Positions 52,301 through 62,495 of a DNA stretch of 64,000 bases are shown here, piece after piece. Position 1 is the first letter of the stretch. The number at the start of each line of letters is the position of its first letter. The DNA comes from Xestospongia muta. Taxonomy: Eukaryota; Porifera; Demospongiae; Haplosclerida; Petrosiidae. The notes beneath the pieces were generated by a model. The model was not told the DNA's origin and did not search any database. It was given only the letters and a program-made list of their open reading frames with translations. The stretch lies in the NCBI GenBank assembly GCA_963693285.1, contig OY848929.1, forward strand, positions 2,110,501 to 2,174,500, in the 5' to 3' direction. The position numbers and the translations under genes were made by a program.

Positions 52301-53224
52301 TTTGTCTATAGGATGGGATGACTCCACTTTATTATGCTACTAAGGGAGGACATGACAAAATATGTCAACTACTAATAGATCATGGAGCTAATGTGGACAC
52401 TGTTAATATAGTAACTATGTCATTAATAATAATATTACGATATTACATTTGTCTATAGGATGGGATGACTCCACTTCATTATGCTACTATGGGAGGACAT
52501 GCCGAAACATGTCAACTACTAATAGATCATGGAGCTAATGTGGACACTGTTAATATAGTAACTATGTCATTAATAATAATATTATGATATTACGTTTGTC
52601 TATAGGATGGGATGACTCCACTTCATTATGCTACTATGGGAGGACATACCAAAACATGTCAACTACTAATAGATCATGGAGCTAATGTGGACATTGTTGA
52701 TAAAGTTAGAAACTTCATAAACTTATGATTATAACTGTTATATCATATTTAGTTCAATCGAATTCCACTTCATTATGTCGCTAGGAGTGACCATGATCAT
52801 AGTGTATTTGTTAGACGATGGCCACTGTTTTCTGCTAATAAGAATGATAATAATATGGTACATAGTTTTATGGTATAACTAATAATGATTCTAATAATAG
52901 AGTGCTATCACTGAACTATTAGTATACAGAGCTAATGTGAATGCTGTTGATGAGGTAATGACATTTGTAAAGAATTTACAATATTATTTTTTATTTCTAG
53001 ACCGGAAACACTCCACTTCATTATGCTATTAACAACAGCCTAGTAAAAGTTTCCAAAGTATTATTACATTATGGTGCAGATGTCAATATTAAAAACAAGG
53101 TAACTACAATTATAGTATCAATCATATAATCATAATATTTTTGTAATTTTAGGATCAACAAACACCACTGAGTGTAGCTACTGAAGACATTATGGCAGAA
53201 TTATTAGAGTACATTGTATTGTAA
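46392..53224 (+). CDS. Death domain - helical domain - expanded ankyrin protein, gene 4
   Basis: Exons: 46392-46712 (Death domain, 107 residues), 46805-46892, 47006-47032, 47077-47814 (helical domain), 47860-47897, ankyrin 47944-48054, 48105-48206, 48252-48341, 48396-48494. Then seven 386-bp units each give three exons (first unit 49610-49708, 49760-49849, 49894-49947). Then 52312-52410, 52459-52557, 52606-52704, 52753-52857, 52901-52954, 53001-53099, 53153-53224. The whole sums to 3,942 nt in one frame (about 1,313 residues), except that the middle exon of unit 3 has TAA at 50595-50597, which would end the protein near residue 754. Because every array exon is phase 0, skipping that exon would restore the frame. 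Domain roles as for gene 2. The very long ankyrin stack suggests a scaffold (inference). Confidence 0.72.
48495..49609 (+). other. Long intron of gene 4 with a decayed ankyrin exon
   Basis: Mostly AT-rich sequence with nothing recognisable. About 49485-49561 resembles an array exon (GGACATACCAAAATATGTCA...) but lacks about 11 nt in the TPLHYA core, so it is frame-broken and probably skipped. Confidence 0.55.
49610..52311 (+). repeat. Seven exact 386-bp tandem units, three ankyrin exons each
   Basis: Unit starts: 49610, 49996, 50382, 50768, 51154, 51540, 51926; the next exon begins at 52312. Each unit has exons of 99, 90 and 54 nt and introns of 51, 44 and 48 bp, with no indels between units. 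Differences are point changes only. Units 4 and 5 share a GGTGGGATGACTCC variant, and units 3 and 7 share a GATGACTATATAG variant, hinting at multi-unit duplication or conversion. A second array of 147-bp units follows at 52312, 52459 and 52606. Confidence 0.93.
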
Positions 53225-53353
53225 TAAATACCTTTTTGTTTTGTTAAGGAAATCCCAACCAAACGTGTTTTAAATTTTATTTTAATATGTAATGAATACA
53301 CATTGTGTATTTTCTCTCTTTAATATATCGTTATGAGTTTGTACGAAAAGACA

Positions 53354-54849
53354 CTATTTTAGTTTTGTAAACAATAATTTTCTGATAGCAATTACTATAG
53401 TTTTAATCCCAATATGTAGAGATATAAACCAGTCATCCTGTGATGGAGTTAGTTCATCCTCCTCACTGTTTGTAGGACTTGTAGGATAAGAAGTATATTC
53501 CTGTAAGACTTTCCTGAGAAGTATTTCTACTCTAACATGAGCTCTTTGTCTTGACAACGCAGGTACTGACAAGTTGAATTTATCAATTTTAGTATTAACA
53601 GTTTTGACATCAGGAAGACAGTATTTATCAACAAAATTTTCCCATTTGTGGTTATCATCTCTAGATAGTGGCTTAGGTCCTAAACTAAACCATTTGCTAG
53701 CTAACTTGTCCTTTAATTTCTCAAGATCAGATCGAATTTCTTTATCCAATGTTATCCATTCTGGAGTGAGACCAGAATTGACAATAACTTGATTTAATTT
53801 CTGAGATGTATTGTCTAGAGCTACATTGACTGTTGGTGGCTTTATAGGTCTACCCTGACCTTGTAGATTCTCAAATTCACCTTTTGCCATACTCTCTCTT
53901 ATCAGATCATCAGCTAAACGTTCCAAAGTCTGTGTAATACGTGGTGCATGTCTTGGTCGTTTACCAGTATAACGTTCAACTGCTTTTTCATCTGTGTTTT
54001 TGAGACTTTTCTGTAGCTGTCTCTCAAAAACATTATCTATGACTCGATCAAGTCTCAATTGACGATGAGTTTTCTCTCTCTGTGAATACGTACCAGGACC
54101 CACATCAAAATTGAGGTATTGGCGATGAGCTACTTGTCTAGTTTTTAGTAGGTCAAGACTGTCGTCTAGTTCTTTCATTTCTTCTTCAAGGATGGCCAGA
54201 AATTGTTGAGTTTGTTGGGCATTTCGAGCATACATCATACATTTCTTGTAGGCATCCCTGACCTGTAAAATGGAAAGGAAGGTTAACAATCATAGTCTGA
54301 CAAGCAGACCTTTCTATGTTTTTGTGTAGGGACAGTACACCAGAGAAAGGTCTGCTTGCCGACTAGACAATTTTATAATATGTATACTTTGTGACCTATG
54401 AACTGTTAAAACTAGTGTTTTAATAACAAATCATAAAATATGCAGTAAATTTATAACTACACAAATACTTTCAACATTACAGTTTAGCTTAGCTAGTTAA
54501 AACAGTGTACCTCAGTAAATCTCTCTGAGCTTGCTTCAGATGTTTGAGCATCAGGATGATAGCGTCGTGCTAATCTGATGTATGCATCCTTTATATCTTG
54601 TATTGTACTATCAACTAGTAAGTCTAATTTCTGAAAGTATATCTTTATATGATCACTGGATAAGTTCTGATGTCTACCGTGGCTATTTTGAAAATGGTTG
54701 GCAGCAGAAAGAGTAGTGAATTGTTTTACGTGGTGGCTGCTAATGTTCAATATGTGATCGATATTGTCGTCTCTGATCAGAAAACTTGTTCTTCTTCCCA
54801 ATAGTCCAATAGAACAGCTTAGTAAAGTCCACCACTTAGGAAACATCAT
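53354..54849 (-). CDS. DNAJC28: DNAJC28-like J-domain/DUF1992 protein
   Basis: Two exons on the minus strand: 54849-54511 and 54262-53354, about 415 residues. Exon 1 starts with a hydrophobic/basic stretch (about residues 5-30) that could be a mitochondrial presequence. It ends in a J domain (YFQKLDLLVDSTIQDIKDAY, then the HPD motif in RYHPDAQ) that the intron splits. Exon 2 completes the J helix (VRDAYKKC), has a coiled region, then the DUF1992 block (RITQTLERLADDLIRESMAK, GEFENLQGQGRPI), which defines the DNAJC28 family. J domains stimulate Hsp70 ATPase; DNAJC28's clients are poorly known. The C-terminus has a weakly hydrophobic segment (FISLHIGIKTIVIAIRKLL). The gene converges on gene 4, with 129 bp between the stop codons. 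Confidence 0.88.
54301..54358. repeat. 15-bp perfect inverted repeat in the DNAJC28 intron
   Basis: CAAGCAGACCTTTCT (54301-54315) pairs perfectly with AGAAAGGTCTGCTTG (54344-54358) around a 28-nt loop. It would form a hairpin in the pre-mRNA or be the remains of a miniature inverted-repeat element. Confidence 0.85.
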
Positions 54850-55044
54850 GGATTGAGTGGGCGTATAGTAGTGTCAGCTGCCACACCCATTACCAAAATT
54901 TAATATTCATTGTTGATTTTATTTTCAATCGAAACAAGTATACAAAACCATTTAAAAAGAATTTTTGTGACTATAATAAATCTTCACGCACAGAGACATT
55001 GATAATATATAACAAAATATTCAAATTTACAGTACCAGTACAGA

Positions 55045-58000
55045 CTACACTTCAGTACCAACTAATTCGTCACCATCAAAATAGTCCTCACCATTAGATA
55101 GTTCTGGTGAGGATGAGTCTGAATGTAGTCTAGGCCATCGTCCAGCGTTACCAACAATAGGTTTTGGAGAGGCATCATAAGGTTGAATTAATTGTGAATC
55201 TATTGAACCACCAGATGATCCACTTCTCTCCTTTGTAGATACTGGCAAAGACTAGAATAAAAGAGTTTGTGTAAATCTTGTTCATCTATCTGTTTATCTA
55301 TCTATCCATCAAATGATCCATTCATTTTTCCATTTATTTATCAATTCATCCATCAACCTATCCACCTGCTACTTAAAACAGCTGATTATCAGTTATCACA
55401 GCTGTAGCTTTCATTACCAAATATTACATACATCACTAAATATATTTTATTATTTTGTCTGACATACTGTTGATGAACTTCTCAAAGATCCTATTGCACG
55501 TTGAAATGCTTTGATCCATTCATCCATGTCAGACTGGTTATCAGCTTGAATGAAAAATGTCCGTGTTGGAGTCACTAACTCAAGTAAATGTTCTTTAGTG
55601 TGGTGTCTATGTAAAGAGTGGATAACAAATACAGGTGAAAGTAAAAGAGACACTAACAGTAACACAAACATAATGTTTATTTTCTTACATTTTATTACGT
55701 CCAACAGATAACATTTCACTAACAGATACAGTACGTATTGGTTCTGTTTCCTAGAATGGTGTTCATTATAAATGTGTGTGTGTGTGTGTTTCAGTACTAG
55801 CTTACATCAATACTCTTGTAATAACCTAATGATATTTCACTAAGTACAAAAAATCTTCTCTTCCAGTTCTTCATCTATAGAAACGACAAAAACAATTAAA
55901 CTTTTAAAATTACTTTATTTCCTTATTTGGTCACAACTTACCACTGCTCCACATTTAGTAGCATGTCCAGCTTTAATAATACGAGGAAATCCTTTATGCT
56001 TTGTTGGTGAACTGTTCTCTAATGCTGTTGCTCCGATAGTAGCAGGACCTGAGGAAGTAAGATCCGATCGTTCTTCATCTATTACAGTACCCATCTATTG
56101 TATGAGAGAGAGAGAGAGAGAGAATATCAACACAATCAATATCAAATCCTTACCTCTTTGATAGGCCTTCTTTGTACAACACCTCCTATAACCTGATTCC
56201 GATAACCAATGTCTTGTGTTTTCTCTCTTTGTGTAGCTACAAATGTCTTGCTGGGTGCCTGACTCATCTACAGATATGACATATATCATTATGTTATGTT
56301 GTGCTCCATTGTGTTCATATTATTATTATATTATTATTATTTATTATATAAAATTATCATTAATGTGAGGACACTATTGAAAATCAAATTAATTCAATTT
56401 GTCAAGACTTTTTGCCTTAAAATCATTTGCTTTCAAACAGTCTATTTGAATTTTGAAATCAAACACATCATGACTACCAGCTGATACTAAATAGTGAGTG
56501 ATCACTTACTGAAGATTGTTTAATAGTTTCAATCCATTCATCTCTTTCCTCAGCTGAATTCACAGAGAAGAAACGAGACACGCCTGTTGTAACAAGTTCT
56601 ACACAAGAATACAAATAAGAGATAATTACCACACCCATATATCTAAAAGTAACTCACCAAAACAGTTTAATATTTTAGGTCTCGAAGAAGCAATATTGAC
56701 CTATTGTAATCATGATAAATATAATATGACAGTGTCCAATGAACTATTTATAACATAAAATGTACAAGTCAGTAGCTTACTTTAGTAATATAGGAACATT
56801 TGATTTCTTCAATTGGAATATGTTCTGTAAAATCTTTAGCTCCCTACAAATTAAGGAGATACAGATGTACTTCACTTAGTAGTAAGAAAGAAAACCATTT
56901 GATTAGTAATGGCTAGATTTAGAAGTATAAACATTGTTAAAAGAGCCTATAGCTTATTATATACTTACATACATTAATATAATATCTATAATGTTCTAAT
57001 ATACTATAACTTGTTAGGATTCAGTCCACAATGTCAACTCCCACAGTGTCCATTCCAATAATACCAGAATCTAGTTTTATTACATATCGTATAACAGTTA
57101 CTAAATGAAGCTGTTATTATCAAGAGATTATTATCTACCTATATTCTATAGTGTACTAAAACTTGTTAGGATTCAGTTCATAAAGTCAACTCCCATAATG
57201 CCATAATGTCCATTCCAATAATACCAGAATCCAGTCTTATTACATATTGTGTAGCAGTCACTAAATGAAACTGTTATTATCAAGAGATTATTATCTACTA
57301 CATTCTAGTGTACTAGAGGTTGTTATAACATGAAGTGACTAACTACATACAGAGAAGTTAACACATTTCAATGAGAGCAAATGATCTAATCCTATCAGTA
57401 CAGGAACTATAGTGTACTGGCTAGCTAGTGTAATAATGATGTCACATACTTCTGCTTCTGGTGAATAAAGATTCAGGAGACGGGATGTGAAATTGATTAC
57501 TACATAACATGACGAATAATTTCCTGTGTCACGATCCTCTCGTAATAATATACCAACAATTCTTCCATCAGCGTCTACTGTTGGCATGATGGGTGGGGTT
57601 TCTGTTAAGAACAGAAAAATAGATGGATGAATGGATGGATAGATGGATGAATGGATAGATAGAGTGAAACAAGGTTATAATACACATTATGGAGAGATCA
57701 AAGAAGACAAAATATGTTACAGGAAATGGTTGAATGACCTAAATCTGAATGAGTCATAGTGTGGTAACAGAAATCCCTATTCATTAACTATTAGTGTAAG
57801 AAATAATACACACACAATGTTACAGAATACATCTAATTAGTTATCACAATATCAAGGAAATGATTCCAAACTGACAGACAACATCAAAGTAACTCAAAAT
57901 GGTATTATATACAGTTGTAGGTTCCACTTCCTATACACTACATGTAACATAATACCTCCAGATTAGGTAATAGTAAACAAGCACTTGGACCTCTGCTATG

Positions 58001-59700
58001 CAAACTATTTCATTAGACAATTTACAGTGTATAAGGATTTTATGTGTCTAATTATTTGTAGCGATAACTTCGATGTTGTCTCCAGTACAGTTATTTACTA
58101 TCAATGATTGACTTAACTGAATACCATCTCTAATTTTGGTCATGTGTAAGACACGCCATGATGATTAACAAACCATTAATATAGTTTCAGTATGTGGGCT
58201 TGTTATGAATTGATATAATCTTCTCATTACATTCTATGGCTCCCTTAACTACCAAAACAATCCAATTAAATATGACAACCAACAATTGTTATTATATTAG
58301 CCAGGTATGTACATTCATAACATAGAAATTCTACTAATAACAACGGGGGCTTATTTCTCTCGGAACTACAAAACAATGAAGTCACTACTATTCCATATAT
58401 GAATATTAAGAGGATGCTGGAGAACTATCATTGATGTACTCTTAATTATGCTAACAAAGTGAAGCTGAATTTAACACAAGTATCAAAGAAAACACAAAAT
58501 CATATACAAATCATTATCAGATGACCAACGCTGTAGAAAATGCTACAATTATCTTTATCTTAACATTGCTAGAAAGGTAAAGAAAACATTACATAGTGTA
58601 TGTTAGTGACAAGCTGACTCTGCATTATTACTACTAGTGACATTGGTAAGTTCTGTATCATACAATAAATATCATTTTTAAAAATAATGTTATCCACACA
58701 TGTGGTACAAAGGACTTGCTTGTTCAATGTACCGGTACATTGCTTCTACAACAGAAATAAACCAGACAAACATTCTATTTAGAAAACAGAAGATATTGTA
58801 TTGATAACATACAGGTTTAAAAATAGGGGAAGACCCTACAAGTATAACAATTAATGAATTGCATTTGTACTTAGAGGGAGAGTGGGGAGAGGGAAGAGGG
58901 AAGAAGATAGTCATGGAGTCAGATAACACCATATACAGTAAAAATCTCCAATCATTATGACAAATAAACTTATAAAGTAATCATACTGAACGTTACATAC
59001 AAAGAGCTAACATTGTGAGAACATAAAAACAACACAATCTTGCTTTTATAATCCCCTAAAACAACATAATTGACATAATACTCTCATCTTATTAGATAAC
59101 TGCATCATTTTAAATGTGCATGTATATAGTACACAGATACAATAGAAGAGCACCAATAATAACATTGTAACATTGTAATTATATATTGCTATATAGTAGG
59201 TCTTGTGAGAATTAACCAATAAGCTGTTGAATGAGATATAGTAGATATATATAACTTATTCACTCATAGATATGCTCTGTTAACTTCCTGGATTACTACA
59301 TTCTAGCACCATCAGCCATGGTATGTGTTAGACAATACATGAGTCTCTTGGGAAAGTAGGCTACACTTTTAATGATCACCAATTACATTTTGCAACTTAT
59401 ACAGGTCTCAGCACAATATATCTATATGTCAGTCAAACTTTTATAACCAGTAGTTAATCTAACATTGAGTTAGACGTTAAATGATGTTACAGTATGGTCG
59501 GTCGGGCAGACTTAATCTACTATTTTAACACCCCATTAAAGAATGAAAATATTATGCAAATACGAGCTAGGGTGATCCACCATACATACAACACGCAATC
59601 ACAGAACAACAACTAAAGCTCACCTCAATCTCAGCAGCTCAAATCTGTATAGGTAACTTCCACGAAAACTGGAAACACAAGCAGAAGAGCGACGAAAGCA
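55045..59700 (-). CDS. PLEKHA1: TAPP-like tandem PH-domain protein (PLEKHA1/2 family)
   Basis: Ten coding exons, minus strand: 57587-57450, 56843-56781, 56700-56658, 56598-56510, 56267-56154, 56094-55942, 55874-55806, 55750-55689, 55606-55468, 55251-55045. They sum to 1,077 nt, about 358 residues, in frame. The first PH domain starts near the N-terminus (MPTVDADGRIVGILLRED) and ends FFSVNSAEERDEWIETI. The second PH (IIKAGHATKCGAV, MKNWKRRFFVLSE, GYYKS, LLELVTPTRTFFIQAD, MDEWIKAFQRAI) matches the TAPP C-terminal PH, whose basic first loop binds PI(3,4)P2 at the plasma membrane in vertebrates. The chain ends GTEV, a class I PDZ ligand (T-x-V), as TAPP1 ends in a PDZ ligand. A probable untranslated exon ends at the donor at 59622-59623, giving a 2-kb 5' intron (57602-59623). 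Vertebrate TAPPs are about 400 residues, so the size fits. Confidence 0.88.
56100..56124. repeat. GA dinucleotide microsatellite
   Basis: About eleven GA units in a short intron of the TAPP-like gene. A GT run (about 55771-55790) lies two introns downstream in the direction of transcription. Confidence 0.9.
57000..57315. repeat. Two tandem copies of a ~153-bp intronic repeat
   Basis: ACTTGTTAGGATTCAGT occurs near 57009 and again near 57162, and about 150 bp after each is clearly the same sequence (CCATTCCAATAATACCAGAATC in both). It lies in the first coding intron of the TAPP-like gene and shows no coding content. Confidence 0.85.
57602..59623 (-). other. 5' UTR intron of the TAPP-like gene
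   Basis: Bounded by a donor (RC GAG/GTGAGC, 59622-59623) and an acceptor (RC TTCTTAACAG, just upstream of the start exon at 57602-57603). Contains an ATGG/GATG microsatellite at about 57620-57662. An open frame at 58690-58932 shows no domain. No other gene is seen. Confidence 0.5.
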
Positions 59701-60048
59701 AGTCTAGATATGAGGGGGGAGTGATAAGAAGGGCGTAAGTGGGGAGGAGTTCTCTTGCAAGAAGGGGGAGGAGGCCCCAGGGGAAAACGCTACACTGTAG
59801 GTGAATTTAGTTAACGATGGTGGTACTGCACTAATTATTAACAGTATATGAGGGAATAGATCAACCTCATATCTATCCAGTACATATTATGTAGAAACTA
59901 CCAGATAAGCTTGATTGCTAAGATGAGAAGACTCTGCCTCCAATTAATGCTTTGTACACAAAATAAATTAATGATGCTGTTTTGTTTGCCACTCTCCTAC
60001 CTAGTTGGGTGTGGCTAGTTGCGCTCTGGTGGTCTTACCGATATCATT
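59624..60048. promoter_or_regulatory. Divergent promoter region, TAPP-like / TRIM-NHL
   Basis: The TAPP-like 5' exon reads left and the TRIM gene reads right from this stretch. It includes an unusually G-rich patch at about 59711-59785 (GGGGGGAG, GGGGGAGGAGG) in an otherwise AT-rich window, as expected of a promoter. No core element can be assigned with confidence. Confidence 0.45.
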
Positions 60049-62241
60049 ATGGCTGTTACTGCAGCTAATCACCTTGATGCTCTCAAAAGTGAACTAACGT
60101 GTCCTGTTTGTCTGGAAATATTTGATAATCCCAAAGTTCTTGTTTGCCATCATCCAGTTTGTTATGACTGCTTGGAGAAATTAGTAACTCATAGTAACAC
60201 AAGTGATGCTGTCATCCTCTGTCCAGAATGCAGGGCAACCACCCATGTATCAGAAAATGGAGTCAAGGAGTTACCAGTGGCCTTCCACATTAACAGATTG
60301 AAAGACATGTACAAGGTAAATTACCTTATTATAATATATCAATGTCCTGGCCATTGTTTAGTGTTATTTTTAACCTAATAGAACATGATTAAAGGATCTA
60401 GTAGTTCAGTTACTAAAGGTACTACTGAACCAGAACCATTGACAGCACATTCAACTGTTGTTACTGCTGTCCTCGAAAAATGTGTCCACCACGATGAGAC
60501 AATTAAGTTTTATTGCGATAGTTGCAGTGTATTAGCTTGTCCTTCTTGTATTTTGTCAAATTGTACACAACATCAATATAACCTCATAGACGAGAAAGCC
60601 AAAGAACACAAGGCTATGCTCAATGTTCAGTTGCTGAAAGTTAAAGATCTTTCTGGTATATTAGAGAATCATATGGACAAGATTAAAAAAACTGAGAATG
60701 ATTTAATCCAACAACGAGATGATGCTTTGAGTGCACTCTGGAGTGCTTTTCGATGTTTCCAAGATCTGCTCAGTGGAAGAGAAAAAGATTATGCTGCTAA
60801 ACTACAATTAGTAGTGGAAGACCAAATTAAAGAAATGCGTAAGAAGAACGAGCCTATTATGGCTCTATTAGAACAGTTCAACAAAACAATAACCTACACT
60901 GATGCTATTATTACAAACAGCACCTCGATTGACCTACTTTGTTCCAAAGTTAACCTTTCAATGGAGATTGAATCTTTATTAATCAATTCAGACTTCATTT
61001 CATCCCTCCCATCTCCCACACAATACAAATTGTCAACTTTTATTCCCAGTGAATCATTGTTAGCCCAAATGTTACCAACTACTGCAGGCGTAATTAAAAC
61101 ATCTTCCAGTACTGCACTAAGTGGTACTGGCATTAAGTCCCCACAACTTCACCACATCAACTATATCTATTTTCATACACCTACTGAAGTATCCGAGTCA
61201 AGGGGCATTACTGTAGAAATCAGATGTATTGGAAAGGAAGTGCTGGATGTAATGCCAAAAGAGGAAGAATTTATGCCTGTCCTTGTTGATATGGTGTCCT
61301 CAAGTTATTACCAGATTGTTTATAAACCTATTTTACGGGGAAGATACAAGGTCACTGTACATGAAGATGAAGTAGAACTAATTTCCTCGTATTGTATTAA
61401 CGTCCCAATATTACCTACTCATATTACAGACCCAGTGCGTATATTTTCTGGCATGAAAAGATGTTGGGCCATTGCTACATCATCTTGTTCTTGCTCATAC
61501 TATGAGGAAATTGGCAGTCGACAACCATTAGCGTTTATAGGAAATAAAAGCAATATTTCTATATGTTATAGAGGAGGAAAATGGTTTGAAGAATTTTATA
61601 CCACATTAATAAGTAATGTCTTGGTGTCTGGGCTATGTGAAGCAGCTGATGGATCCATATATCGTGCAATCTCCACAAAAGACAAGATCACTAAACATGC
61701 CAAAAGTGGAGAAATCGTTTGCAGTGTGACCAAGCTCTCAAATGAAGAAACCTTGAACAATCCTTATGGATTGGCAATTTTTCGTGACTTCCTTTATGTC
61801 TGTGATAGCAACAGCCACTGTATCCGCATATTTGATTTAAATCTACAGTATATTGATACTATAGGCCACTATGGAAAAGGAGAGACTCAATTCAGTTGTT
61901 GTATAGATATAGCATTTGACGTCCAGACTGAGAGAATGTATGTTGTAGAATCCGGTAACAAACGAATACAAGTCTTAGATCTTAATGGTACTTTTATACA
62001 ATTTATTGGAGTACAAAATGAATATTCTGTCTTAGAAGACCCTCGTGGTATTAGCATTTATCGAGGTTATATTTACGTGACAGACAAGGCATCATCTCAA
62101 GTGTTCGTGTTTTCTTTGGATGGTCAATTAATAAGTAGTATAGGAAAAGGATATCTCAAATCCCCATGTGGTGTTGATGTGGACCTCGATGGGTTTGTAT
62201 GGGTATGTGACCAGGAGAAAGAAGCTGTACTAATATTTTAA
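60049..62241 (+). CDS. TRIM-type E3 ligase: RING, B-box, coiled coil, filamin, NHL
   Basis: Two exons, 60049-60315 and 60382-62241, 66-bp intron, about 708 residues. ATG 60049 precedes the RING directly. RING: CPVCLEIF ... CHHPVCYDC ... CPECR (about residues 18-65). B-box 2: CVHHDETIKFYCDSC ... CPSCI ... CTQHQ (about 120-160). A coiled coil follows to about residue 300. Then a filamin-type Ig domain (YYQIVYKPILRGRYKVTV), then about four NHL repeats (NPYGLAIFRDFLYVCDSNSH ... GIDIAFD-like ... PRGISIYRGYIYVTD ... SPCGVDVDLDGFVWVCD). This is the TRIM2/3/71 layout: RING ubiquitin ligase with an NHL propeller for RNA or protein targets. Human members have six NHL repeats; here the first two are degenerate or absent. 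The exact orthologue is uncertain. Confidence 0.88.
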
Positions 62242-62495
62242 CTCCTTGCACTTACTCTATTTGTGCTAACTCATCATTTTTACATTTATCTCTGACATAG
62301 TTTTCTCAATATTTTTATTAACTTGTGAGTGGCGATTAGTTAATTTTTTAATTTGTCGTGTTTTTTACTTTAAAAAATACAAAGAGATGGAAAAAATGAT
62401 GATAATTGCTAATTCTATTATACACTAGTACTTCTTATTACAATAAATAGTAAGATCTGTTGCTGAACATAATATGCCCATGTTACCATGATATA

